In this document: positions 1-6,352 of the stretch, in pieces
How the letters are laid out: the number at the start of each line of letters is the position of its first letter
Position numbering within the stretch: position 1 is the stretch's first letter
Assembly (NCBI GenBank): GCA_023419995.1
Contig: JAEZXF010000498.1
Span: 1-7,116 of the forward strand
From: Pseudomonadota bacterium
Lineage (GTDB): Bacteria; Pseudomonadota; Alphaproteobacteria; Rhizobiales; Rhizobiaceae
DNA: 7,116 bases
Direction: 5' to 3'
The notes under the pieces: model-generated
Told to the model about the DNA's origin: nothing
What the model saw: only the letters and a program-made list of their open reading frames with translations
Databases searched by the model: none
Translations under genes and position numbers: made by a program

Positions 1-153
1 CGACGATGGGGCGGGGCATGGCGGGTCCGGTGGCAATCCTGTGGGGCGCCCTGCGATACCCCTTGCGGCAGGCGGTAGCAAGCGTGCGCAACAGGGACTT
101 TGCCGGACGCCGCAAAGCTGGTAGGACGCCGCAGGACTTTCAGGGCAGGACAG

Positions 154-855
154 ATGGACGCCAGACAGTTGAAGATCGAGGCCGCGCGCGTCGCGCTCTC
201 CCATGTCGAGGACGGGATGCGGCTCGGCATCGGCACCGGCTCCACGGCCGAGGAGTTCGTGCGGCTGCTGGCTGCCCGCATCGGCGAGGAAGGACTTTCC
301 GTGCGCGGCGTGCCGACCTCGGAGCGCACGGCCGACCTGTGCCGCGCGCTCGGCGTGCCGCTGGCGACGCTGGAGGAACTGCCCGAGCTCGACCTGACGG
401 TCGACGGCGCCGACGAGGTCGATTCCCGCCTGTCGCTCATCAAGGGCGGCGGCGGCGCGCTGCTGCGCGAGAAGATCGTCGCCGCCGCCTCGTCGCGGAT
501 GGTGGTGATCGCGGATTCGTCCAAGGTGGTGGAGACGCTCGGCCGCTTTCCGCTGCCGGTCGAGGTGAACCCGTTTGGCCTCAGGGCCACCGAGATCGCC
601 ATCGCCAAAGCGGCCGCGCGCCTCGGCCTCGAGGGCCCACTCGCCCTCAGGATGGCCGGCGACGCACTGTTCGTCACCGATGGCGGCCACTACATCATCG
701 ACGCATCTTTTGGCCGCATTCCCGATACACAAGCGCTCAGCGATGCTCTCCACGCCATTCCGGGCGTGGTCGAGCACGGTCTGTTTCTCGGCTTGGCGGA
801 CGCTGCGATCATCGCGGACGCCGGCGGCGTGAAGACGTTGCGCGCCGCAAGCTAA
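154..855 (+). CDS. rpiA: Ribose-5-phosphate isomerase A
   Basis: This enzyme interconverts ribose-5-phosphate and ribulose-5-phosphate in the non-oxidative pentose phosphate pathway, in the cytoplasm. The 233-residue product has the family's usual length. Visible motifs are the phosphate-binding loop GIGTGST at residues 25-31, the DGADEVD motif at 84-90, and [11 protein letters not shown] at 97-107. By alignment from memory, D84, D87, K97 and E106 correspond to the E. coli catalytic residues D81, D84, K94 and E103, so the active site is intact. I chose the ATG at 154 because the reading frame upstream offers only a TTG at 100, the product then begins MDARQLK as expected for the family, and an AGGA at 147-150 lies just upstream, although only 3 bases from the start. 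The next gene starts 20 bases after the stop, so the two are probably co-transcribed. Identification is firm; no clear promoter is visible in the 153 bases upstream. Confidence 0.97.
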   Translation: MDARQLKIEAARVALSHVEDGMRLGIGTGSTAEEFVRLLAARIGEEGLSVRGVPTSERTADLCRALGVPLATLEELPELDLTVDGADEVDSRLSLIKGGGGALLREKIVAAASSRMVVIADSSKVVETLGRFPLPVEVNPFGLRATEIAIAKAAARLGLEGPLALRMAGDALFVTDGGHYIIDASFGRIPDTQALSDALHAIPGVVEHGLFLGLADAAIIADAGGVKTLRAAS

Positions 856-875
856 CTCAAGGGGTTTCTTCGCTC

Positions 876-1439
876 ATGAACTTCGCCACCAGCTCCCGCC
901 GCCTTGTTGCCGCCTTCGGCGCGTTCGCGCTCGCGACGGCCGCCGTCCTGCCCGCCGCCGCGCAGGACATCGCCGAATCCCATCTGACTGCCGCGCGCTC
1001 CGTCGTCGCGGCGCTGCGCGCCACCGAGGAATTCGACGTGATCCTGCCCAGCGCGGCGCAGGCGCTGAAGAGCGAGCTGATCCAGAAGAACCCCGACCTC
1101 CAGGCGCTCATCATCGAGGTCGTCGACCAGACCGCCATCACGCTCGCCGCCCGCCGCGGCGATCTCGAGCGCGAGGCCGCGACCATCTACGCCCGCACCT
1201 TCTCGGAGGCGCAGCTCAACGAGGTCGCCACCTTCTACAATTCGGAGACGGGCAAGAAGCTCCTCGCCGACAGCCCCATCGTCATGCGCGAGGTCTACGG
1301 CGCGGCCGAGATCTGGCAGCGCGGCATCGCGCGCGACCTGGCCCAGCAGGTGGGCGAGGAGCTTGCCAAGCGTGCCGGGGCGGTCCAGCCGCAGCAGGGC
1401 GAGGTGCCGCAGGCCGAAGGGACCACCCCGCAGCAGTAA
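876..1439 (+). CDS. Secreted DUF2059 domain protein
   Basis: A 187-residue exported protein of unknown function. Residues 1-29 form a typical Sec signal peptide: Arg-Arg at 8-9, a hydrophobic Ala/Leu/Val stretch to about 25, then a cleavage site of the A-A-A|Q type after residue 29, so the mature protein should be periplasmic. The mature part is mainly helical and acidic. The segment of about residues 85-155, including the aromatic TFSEAQLNEVATFYNSETGKK at 108-128, is the characteristic DUF2059 region ('helices then YxSxxGK'). The tail from about 168 is rich in Gln, Pro and Gly and probably disordered. The start is supported by the signal peptide and by CAAGGGG at 858-864, 11 bases upstream. 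It lies 20 bases behind rpiA and is followed by a strong terminator, so it is the end of that operon. The family assignment is from memory of its sequence pattern; no biochemical role can be read from it. Confidence 0.88.
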   Translation: MNFATSSRRLVAAFGAFALATAAVLPAAAQDIAESHLTAARSVVAALRATEEFDVILPSAAQALKSELIQKNPDLQALIIEVVDQTAITLAARRGDLEREAATIYARTFSEAQLNEVATFYNSETGKKLLADSPIVMREVYGAAEIWQRGIARDLAQQVGEELAKRAGAVQPQQGEVPQAEGTTPQQ

Positions 1440-1464
1440 GGCCTGCTCGTCGGAACGGATCGTG

Positions 1465-1495
1465 AAGCCCGGCCTTCGTGCCGGGCTTTCCTTTT
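1465..1495 (+). terminator. Intrinsic terminator after rpiA-DUF2059
   Basis: A perfect 9-bp GC-rich stem (AAGCCCGGC at 1465-1473 pairing with GCCGGGCTT at 1480-1488) encloses a 6-base loop, CTTCGT, and is followed by the T-rich run TCCTTTT at 1489-1495. It begins 26 bases after the DUF2059 stop codon. The T run is interrupted by two Cs, so read-through into gor is possible. Confidence 0.9.
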
Positions 1496-1546
1496 GCGGC
1501 CCGAATGCATAGGTGTGGCGCATCGTTTCACGGACCGGAGCCCGCC

Positions 1547-2935
1547 ATGCCTGAATTCGATTACGACCTCTTCGTTATCGGCGGCGGCTCGGGCGGGGTG
1601 CGCGCCGGCAGGCTGGCGGCGGCGATGGGCAAGCGCGTCGCCATCGCCGAGGAATACCGGTTCGGCGGCACCTGCGTGGTGCGCGGCTGCGTGCCCAAGA
1701 AGCTCTTCGTCTACGCCTCGCAGTTTCCCGAGCATTTCGAGGACGCGGCGGGCTATGGCTGGACGGTCGGCGAGACGCGGTTCGACTGGCCGACGCTGAT
1801 CGCCAACAAGGATCACGAGATCGCCCGGCTGGAGGCGATCTACCGCCGCGGGCTGGAGAATGCCGGGGCCGAGATCGTCGAGAGCCGCGCCGTGCTCGAG
1901 GGGCCGCACACGGTCCGCATCGTCGACGGCGGCCGCACCGTCACCGCCCGCCACATCCTCATCGCCACGGGCGGTCGGCCGAGCCCGCACCCCGCGCTGC
2001 CCGGCGTGGAGCACACCATCACTTCGAACGAGGCGTTCCATCTGCCGACGCTGCCGAAGGCCATCGCCATCGCCGGCGGCGGCTACATCGCGGTCGAGTT
2101 CGCCAACATCTTCCACGGCCTCGGCGTCGAGACGGTGCTGGTCTACCGCGGCAAGGAGATCCTCGGCCGGTTCGACATGGACATGCGGCGCGGCCTGCAC
2201 GCCGCCATGGAGGCCAAGGGCATCCGCATCGTCACCCAGGCCATCGCCCACGGCGTCGAGAAGCGCGGCGACGGGCGGCTCGACGTGACGCTGTCGACGG
2301 ACGAGGTGCTGACCGTCGACCAGTTCATGCTGGCCATCGGCCGCACCCCGAACACCGAGGGCCTGGGGCTGGAGGCGGCCGGCGTCGAGACGGGCGCCAC
2401 CGGCGAGATCGTCGTCGACGACTGGTCGCGCACCAATGTCGGGCACATCTACGCCATCGGCGACGTCAACAACCGGGTGCAGCTGACGCCGGTGGCTATC
2501 CACGAGGCCATGTGCTTCGTCGACACCGTCTATCGCGACAAGCCGACGAAGCCCGACTTCGACGCCATCGCCACCGCCGTCTTCTCGCAGCCCGAGATCG
2601 GGACGGTCGGGCTTTCCGAGGACGAGGCGACGAAGCGCTTCGACGAGCTGGAGATCTACCGGGCCGAGTTCCGCCCGATGCGCCACACGCTGTCCGGCCG
2701 GCAGGAGCGGATGATCATGAAGCTGGTGGTCGATGCCGCGACGCGGCGCGTCCTCGGCGCACACGTCCTGGGGCCCGATGCCGGCGAGATGGCGCAGCTT
2801 CTCGGCATCGCCGTCAAGGCGCGGCTGACCAAGGACGATTTCGACGCCACCATGGCCGTCCACCCGAGTGCGGCGGAAGAGCTCGTCACCATGTACCAGC
2901 CGAGCTACCGGGTGCGGAACGGCGAGCGGGTTTAA
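1547..2935 (+). CDS. gor: Glutathione-disulfide reductase (NADPH, FAD)
   Basis: This cytoplasmic flavoenzyme reduces glutathione disulfide to glutathione with NADPH, keeping the cell's thiol pool reduced. The 462-residue product matches family length. In order it shows the FAD-binding Rossmann loop (IGGGSGGVRAGR, from residue 11), the redox-active disulfide in GTCVVRGCVPKK with Cys43 and Cys48, the NADPH-binding loop AGGGYIAVEFA (176-186), the second FAD motif IYAIGDV with D306 (301-307), and the dimerisation domain with the catalytic His-Glu pair H439 and E444 in HPSAAEE. R201 after the second Rossmann strand fits the NADP-preferring Arg of the family. The next Arg occurs as GRFD (R208), shifted by one from the RGFD form I recall from plant enzymes. 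I chose the ATG at 1547, since CGGAG at 1536-1540 lies 6 bases upstream and the Rossmann strand then starts near residue 7. Only 51 bases separate it from the preceding terminator, leaving little room for its own promoter. Confidence 0.96.
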   Translation: MPEFDYDLFVIGGGSGGVRAGRLAAAMGKRVAIAEEYRFGGTCVVRGCVPKKLFVYASQFPEHFEDAAGYGWTVGETRFDWPTLIANKDHEIARLEAIYRRGLENAGAEIVESRAVLEGPHTVRIVDGGRTVTARHILIATGGRPSPHPALPGVEHTITSNEAFHLPTLPKAIAIAGGGYIAVEFANIFHGLGVETVLVYRGKEILGRFDMDMRRGLHAAMEAKGIRIVTQAIAHGVEKRGDGRLDVTLSTDEVLTVDQFMLAIGRTPNTEGLGLEAAGVETGATGEIVVDDWSRTNVGHIYAIGDVNNRVQLTPVAIHEAMCFVDTVYRDKPTKPDFDAIATAVFSQPEIGTVGLSEDEATKRFDELEIYRAEFRPMRHTLSGRQERMIMKLVVDAATRRVLGAHVLGPDAGEMAQLLGIAVKARLTKDDFDATMAVHPSAAEELVTMYQPSYRVRNGERV

Positions 2936-2944
2936 CGGGTCGCA

Positions 2945-3883
2945 TCAGCGTCGCTCGCCGAGCGTCATCGGCCTGCCTTCCAGCAGCCAGTCCACCAGCG
3001 GCGGCCACAACGTTCCGGCGAAGCGCGAGCGGAAGAAGCCGAGATGGCCGATCGGTGCGCCGCCGCCGTCCTGCGGCGAGATCCAGCGCTGCTCGACCGC
3101 GGCGTTGGGGTGGCGGGACACGAAATCCTCCATCCCGCGCGGCGTTCCCCACCGGTCGTCGGTCAGGCCGATGGCGAGGAGGGGCAGGCGCACCTCGTTG
3201 AAGCGCGCCGTCTCCGTGAGCGCGCGGTCGCTGAAGAAATAGGCCTTCATCCGGCACCAGCGTGCCCAGTCGCGCAGGCAGGAAGACGGGATCGGCTCGC
3301 CGATGCCGAGCCAGCGCGGCGTGTCGCGGTAGAGGTAGGACACCGGCACGCCGACGAGGTTCATGCGCGGGCCGACGCCGCGATCGTCGAGATGGCCGAA
3401 CCAGGCGGTGATGCTGGCGACCATGGCGTAGCGGAGGAAGCGGTCCGACACCCCCGAGAGGCCGAGCGCGTGACCGCCATAGGACTGGCCGACGCCCGCC
3501 ACCGGATGGCCGGGCGCGACCGCCTCCAGCGCGCCGAGCGCGGCGGGAAAGTCGAGCAGCGCCCAGTCCTTGTAGTTGATCCGCTTCCGCCAGCCCCTCG
3601 GCCGCGGCGAGGCGCCCGTCGCGCGATAGTCGTAGGTGAGCGCCGCCCGCGCGCCGGCCTCGACCAGCGCCCTGGCGAAGCCCGCATAGAACGCCTGCGG
3701 CACCGCTGTCGCGGAGGAGATCAGCACCAGCGGCCCGTCGCCGGCGCCCTCGAACAGCGTGCCGCCGAGGGGAAAGCCGTCCCCGGTGGTGAAGGCGAGA
3801 GGCGTCTGCCGGACGTCCGTGTTCCTGTCCGCGGCGGTGCGCGCGCCTTGCGAACGCGCCGTGTCTGGAGCGGGCGTGGGCAT
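2945..3883 (-). CDS. Alpha/beta-fold serine hydrolase, COG4757-like
   Basis: A predicted cytoplasmic hydrolase of 312 residues; the natural substrate is unknown, and an ester or acyl substrate is only a guess. After a Pro/Ala/Arg-rich N-terminal 25 residues the fold begins with strands around DGFPLGGTLFE (35-45) and PLVLISSATA (51-60). The nucleophile elbow is G-Q-S-Y-G-G with Ser134, the likely acid is D242 or D243 at the end of strand LPLLAIGLTDD, and the base is H280 in IGHLGFF, so the triad appears complete. There is no signal peptide or membrane segment. I chose the start at 3883 because its mRNA has GGGAGGA ending 4 bases before the ATG; an upstream in-frame ATG at 3919 lacks such a site. 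The gene faces gor, with only 9 bases between stop codons, and diverges from the DAHP synthase gene. A palindromic site 43 bases or more upstream of the start suggests dedicated regulation. The fold is certain; COG4757 membership is from memory of the pattern. Confidence 0.88.
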   Translation of the reverse strand: MPTPAPDTARSQGARTAADRNTDVRQTPLAFTTGDGFPLGGTLFEGAGDGPLVLISSATAVPQAFYAGFARALVEAGARAALTYDYRATGASPRPRGWRKRINYKDWALLDFPAALGALEAVAPGHPVAGVGQSYGGHALGLSGVSDRFLRYAMVASITAWFGHLDDRGVGPRMNLVGVPVSYLYRDTPRWLGIGEPIPSSCLRDWARWCRMKAYFFSDRALTETARFNEVRLPLLAIGLTDDRWGTPRGMEDFVSRHPNAAVEQRWISPQDGGGAPIGHLGFFRSRFAGTLWPPLVDWLLEGRPMTLGERR

Positions 3884-3917
3884 CGTGTCCTCCCATCGAA
3901 ACCTTGCCGTGGACGGC

Positions 3918-3948
3918 ATGTTAACATTGACGTTTACGTCAAAGTCAA
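3918..3948 (-). promoter_or_regulatory. Candidate promoter of the hydrolase, 19-bp spacer
   Basis: Read on the minus strand, TTGACT (3948-3943, 5 of 6 matches to the -35 consensus) is followed after 19 bases by TAACAT (3923-3918, 4 of 6 matches to the -10). The palindrome at 3927-3942 fills most of the spacer. A 19- to 20-bp spacer with the operator inside it is the known layout of MerR-activated promoters. Transcription would begin near 3911, giving a leader of about 28 bases that holds the strong ribosome binding site. A standard 17-bp reading with GTTAAC as -10 is also possible but matches less well. Confidence 0.4.
3927..3942. promoter_or_regulatory. Perfect palindromic operator candidate
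   Basis: TTGACGT at 3927-3933 and ACGTCAA at 3936-3942 form a perfect 7-bp inverted repeat around a 2-base centre. It stands out in a region otherwise dominated by G and C and sits upstream of the hydrolase. From memory it resembles the symmetric TTnACGTnnACGTnAA-type operators described for LiuR, a MerR-family regulator of branched-chain amino acid and acyl-CoA catabolism in proteobacteria. That likeness is suggestive only, and no regulator gene is in the window. Confidence 0.55.
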
Positions 3949-3951
3949 GGC

Positions 3952-3972
3952 GCGCCGACGAGGAGTCGGCGC
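3952..3972. repeat. Perfect GC-rich hairpin in the intergenic region
   Basis: GCGCCGAC at 3952-3959 pairs with GTCGGCGC at 3965-3972 around a 5-base loop, GAGGA. No T run follows on either strand, so it is not a standard intrinsic terminator for either direction. It lies just behind the candidate -35 of the hydrolase, on the side facing the DAHP synthase gene. Its role is unknown; it could be an insulator between divergent units or a chance structure in GC-rich DNA. Confidence 0.4.
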
Positions 3973-4183
3973 CGGGAGGCTTCGAATAGGGATAAGGCAG
4001 AAAGCCGTCCATGCCGAAGGGCGGGGAGGCCCGCACGGCCCGGCTGCGTCGAATCGAGCCGCTTGCGCGGCAAACCAAAGCGGGGTGGAATAGAAGGCCG
4101 CTCTGGTGTAAGGAGCCGCGGTCCCGAAAGTCCGGGTCTTCGCGGGTGCGTGTTGCCCGCCTGTGACGTGAATGGGTGCGAAA

Positions 4184-5566
4184 ATGACGACGAAGTGGTC
4201 CCCGAGTTCGTGGAGAGGCAAGCCGATCCAGCAGGTTCCGGCCTATCCGGACGCCGAGGCGCTCGCCGAGACCGAGCGTCAGCTCGCCACCTATCCGCCG
4301 CTCGTCTTTGCCGGCGAGGCCCGCAAGCTCAGGCGCCAGCTCGCCTCCGTCGCCAATGGCGAGGCCTTCCTGCTTCAGGGCGGCGACTGCGCCGAGAGCT
4401 TCGCCGAGCACGGCGCCGACAACATCCGCGACTTCTTCCGCGTCTTCCTGCAAATGGCGGTGGTGCTGACCTATGCCGGCGCGCAGCCGGTGGTGAAGGT
4501 CGGCCGCATCGCCGGCCAGTTCGCCAAGCCGCGCTCGTCCGACAACGAGACCAAGGACGGCGTGACGCTGCCCTCCTACCGCGGCGACATCATCAACGGC
4601 ATCGAGTTCGACGAGAAGTCGCGCGTGCCGGACCCGGCACGCCAGCGCGCGGCCTACCGCCAGTCGGCGGCCACGCTGAACCTGCTGCGCGCCTTCGCGC
4701 AGGGCGGCTATGCCAGCCTCGAGAACGTGCACAAGTGGATGCTGGGCTTCGTCGCCGACAGCCCGCAGTCGGAGCGCTACGGCGCTCTCGCCGCGCGCAT
4801 CACCGAGACGATCGACTTCATGAACGCCGTCGGCATCACCTCCGAGACGCATGCAGCACTTCGCGAGACCGACTTCTACACCAGCCACGAGGCGCTGCTG
4901 CTCGGCTACGAGGAGGCGCTGACCCGCATCGACTCCACTTCCGGCGACTGGTACGCGACCTCCGGCCACATGATCTGGATCGGCGACCGCACCCGCCAGC
5001 CGGACCACGCCCACATCGAGTACTGCCGCGGCATCAGGAACCCGCTCGGCCTCAAGTGCGGCCCCTCGCTGGAGCCGGACGGGCTGATCCGCCTGATCGA
5101 CCTGCTCAACCCGGAGAACGAAGCTGGCCGGCTGACGCTGATCGCCCGCTTCGGGTCGGAGAAGGTCGGCGAGCACCTGCCGAAGCTCATCCGCGCCGTG
5201 GAGCGCGAGGGCCGCAAGGTGGTGTGGTCGTGCGATCCGATGCACGGCAACACGATCACCGCGGCCGGCTACAAGACGCGCCCGTTCGACCGCATCCTCA
5301 AGGAGGTGCAGTCGTTCTTCGAGGTGCACCAGGCCGAGGGCACGCATGCCGGCGGCATCCATGTCGAGATGACCGGCAAGAACGTCACCGAGTGCACCGG
5401 CGGCGCGCGCGCCATCCGCGACGAGGAGCTGCAGGATCGCTACCACACCCATTGCGATCCGCGCCTCAATGCGGATCAGGCGGTGGAGCTCGCGTTCCTG
5501 GTCTCCGACCTGCTGAAGAAGGGCAAGTCGCGCCAGCCGCAGAAGAAGGTCGCCAACGGCTGGTGA
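4184..5566 (+). CDS. aroG: Class II 3-deoxy-7-phosphoheptulonate (DAHP) synthase
   Basis: This enzyme condenses phosphoenolpyruvate with erythrose-4-phosphate to DAHP, the committed first step of the shikimate pathway to aromatic amino acids, in the cytoplasm. It belongs to the class II (AroA-II; plant, Mycobacterium, rhizobial) type, not the E. coli AroFGH type. Numbered from the chosen start (460 residues), it shows [10 protein letters not shown] with C69, [14 protein letters not shown] (105-118), the [12 protein letters not shown] block (261-272), CDPMHGNT with H354, [10 protein letters not shown] with E395, and HTHCDPRLN with D425. C69, H354, E395 and D425 match the four metal ligands of the class, so the enzyme should be active. 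It lacks the long N-terminal extension of the Mycobacterium enzyme that helps allosteric control. The start is uncertain: an ATG at 4172 adds four residues, but neither has a good ribosome binding site. I prefer 4184 because family members, as I recall them, begin M-x-x-x-W and a weak GGGTG lies at 4174-4178. Symbols aroF and aroG are both used. Confidence 0.96.
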   Translation: MTTKWSPSSWRGKPIQQVPAYPDAEALAETERQLATYPPLVFAGEARKLRRQLASVANGEAFLLQGGDCAESFAEHGADNIRDFFRVFLQMAVVLTYAGAQPVVKVGRIAGQFAKPRSSDNETKDGVTLPSYRGDIINGIEFDEKSRVPDPARQRAAYRQSAATLNLLRAFAQGGYASLENVHKWMLGFVADSPQSERYGALAARITETIDFMNAVGITSETHAALRETDFYTSHEALLLGYEEALTRIDSTSGDWYATSGHMIWIGDRTRQPDHAHIEYCRGIRNPLGLKCGPSLEPDGLIRLIDLLNPENEAGRLTLIARFGSEKVGEHLPKLIRAVEREGRKVVWSCDPMHGNTITAAGYKTRPFDRILKEVQSFFEVHQAEGTHAGGIHVEMTGKNVTECTGGARAIRDEELQDRYHTHCDPRLNADQAVELAFLVSDLLKKGKSRQPQKKVANGW

Positions 5567-5604
5567 CACCGGCCGTCGCCGCGCGCCGGGAGGGAGGCCG
5601 CAGC

Positions 5605-6330
5605 ATGAAACCCTTCGCCGAGATCCGCGCCCGCGCCGAGGCCCGCAAGGGCGGCGCGGCCGCGCTCGCCTCGCTGCTCGGCCCCGTGCCCGACAATGCG
5701 GCACTGGCGAAGGTGGCGGACGATCGCGTGCTCGCCGCCATGGCGCAGCGCATCTTCGCCGCCGGCTTCGTCTGGAGCGTCATCGAGCAGAAGTGGCCGG
5801 GTTTCGAGGAGGCCTTCCTCGGCTTCGACCCCAAGCGGCTCCTGTTCCAGCCGGACGATTTCTGGCACGACCTGGCGCTCGACACGCGCATCGTGCGCAA
5901 TCCGCAGAACATCCGCGCCGTGCGCGACAACGCCGCCTTCGTCGCCCGCGTCTCCGCGGAGCACGGCGGCTTCGGCCGCTTCCTCGCCGACTGGCCGGCA
6001 GACGACCAGGTCGGCCTCACCGCCTGGCTGGCGAAGAACGGCAGCCGGCTCGGCGGCAACACCGGGCCCTACCTGCTGCGCGCGCTCGGCTGGGATGCCT
6101 TCATCCCGTGGAGCGACGTGATCGGCGCCCTGCGCGACGCCGGCCTCGACGTCGCCGCCAACCCGACCTCGAAGAAGGACCTGGCCAAGGTCCAGGCGCA
6201 GATCAACGACTGGGCGGCAGGAACAGGCCTGCCGCGCGCCCATATCTCGCGCATCCTCGCGCTGTCGATCGGCCAGAACAATCCCGCCGAGATGCTGGGT
6301 GCGCGGCAGACGAGGCTGCACACGCCCTGA
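5605..6330 (+). CDS. Divergent DNA-3-methyladenine glycosylase I (Tag)-like protein
   Basis: A 241-residue cytoplasmic protein distantly related to the Tag glycosylases that excise 3-methyladenine from DNA. The match lies in the helical core: RIFAAGFVWSVIEQKWPGFEEAF (49-71) fits the Tag segment around 'AGLSWxTVLxKRxxYRxxF', FLGFDPKRLL (71-80) and IVRNPQNIRAVRDNAAFV (96-113) fit the following helices, and GNTGPYLLRALGWDAF (151-166) fits the late helix. I see no cysteine at all, so the Cys2His2 zinc site of classical Tag cannot form, and the place of the essential Glu (E38 in E. coli) seems to hold R49. It may therefore not act as a classical glycosylase. GGGAGGGAGG at 5588-5597 lies 7 bases before the ATG. 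It follows aroG by 38 bases with no terminator, so it is probably co-transcribed. Automatic annotation may call it Tag or hypothetical; the distant family link is likely, the activity unproven. Confidence 0.82.
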   Translation: MKPFAEIRARAEARKGGAAALASLLGPVPDNAALAKVADDRVLAAMAQRIFAAGFVWSVIEQKWPGFEEAFLGFDPKRLLFQPDDFWHDLALDTRIVRNPQNIRAVRDNAAFVARVSAEHGGFGRFLADWPADDQVGLTAWLAKNGSRLGGNTGPYLLRALGWDAFIPWSDVIGALRDAGLDVAANPTSKKDLAKVQAQINDWAAGTGLPRAHISRILALSIGQNNPAEMLGARQTRLHTP

Positions 6331-6352
6331 TGCGCCGCCGCGGACTTTCCCC

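Larger units (their letters stand above)
3884..4183. other. Divergent intergenic region, hydrolase / DAHP synthase
   Basis: These 300 bases hold no gene I can support. The left part contains the hydrolase leader, its candidate promoter and the palindrome, then the hairpin at 3952-3972. The right part should contain the DAHP synthase promoter, but nothing stands out: the best sigma70-like pair is TTGCGC at 4063-4068 and TGGAAT at 4086-4091, 17 bases apart, matching only 3 and 4 of 6 positions. If it is real, the aroG mRNA leader would be about 85 bases, and it includes a short stem of GCGGG with CCCGC around 4142-4160. There is no T-rich attenuator and no convincing aromatic-rich leader peptide. 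Confidence 0.5.

Noticed and set aside
1..153. The 3' end of an upstream gene or a promoter in the first 153 bases.
   Set aside because: No frame gives a recognisable protein tail, and no convincing -35/-10 pair is visible; apart from the short direct repeats I see nothing there.
6..1439. A 477-codon frame that would fuse an Arg-rich domain to the DUF2059 protein.
   Set aside because: The first 290 codons are the +2 frame of rpiA, and the DUF2059 gene has its own signal peptide, start and ribosome binding site at 876.
1295..2863. A 522-codon open frame antisense to gor.
   Set aside because: The composition is low-complexity Asp/His/Arg/Gly typical of the reverse frame of a GC-rich gene, and gor on the other strand is unmistakable.
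3952..3972. Reading the intergenic hairpin as an intrinsic terminator.
   Set aside because: Neither strand has a T run after the stem, and no gene ends nearby in either direction; it is kept only as an inverted repeat.
4011..4166. A possible 51-codon leader peptide upstream of aroG containing two Trp codons (at positions 26 and 32).
   Set aside because: The Trp codons are not clustered, the peptide is Arg-rich like random GC-rich translation, there is no clear ribosome binding site and no terminator/antiterminator pair follows.
2945..5704. A 919-codon open frame on the minus strand running through the hydrolase and antisense to the DAHP synthase.
   Set aside because: Only the last 312 codons (from 3883) look like a protein, with a good ribosome binding site and a hydrolase triad. 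The rest is Arg/Ala/Val-rich shadow of aroG, as expected opposite a GC-rich gene.
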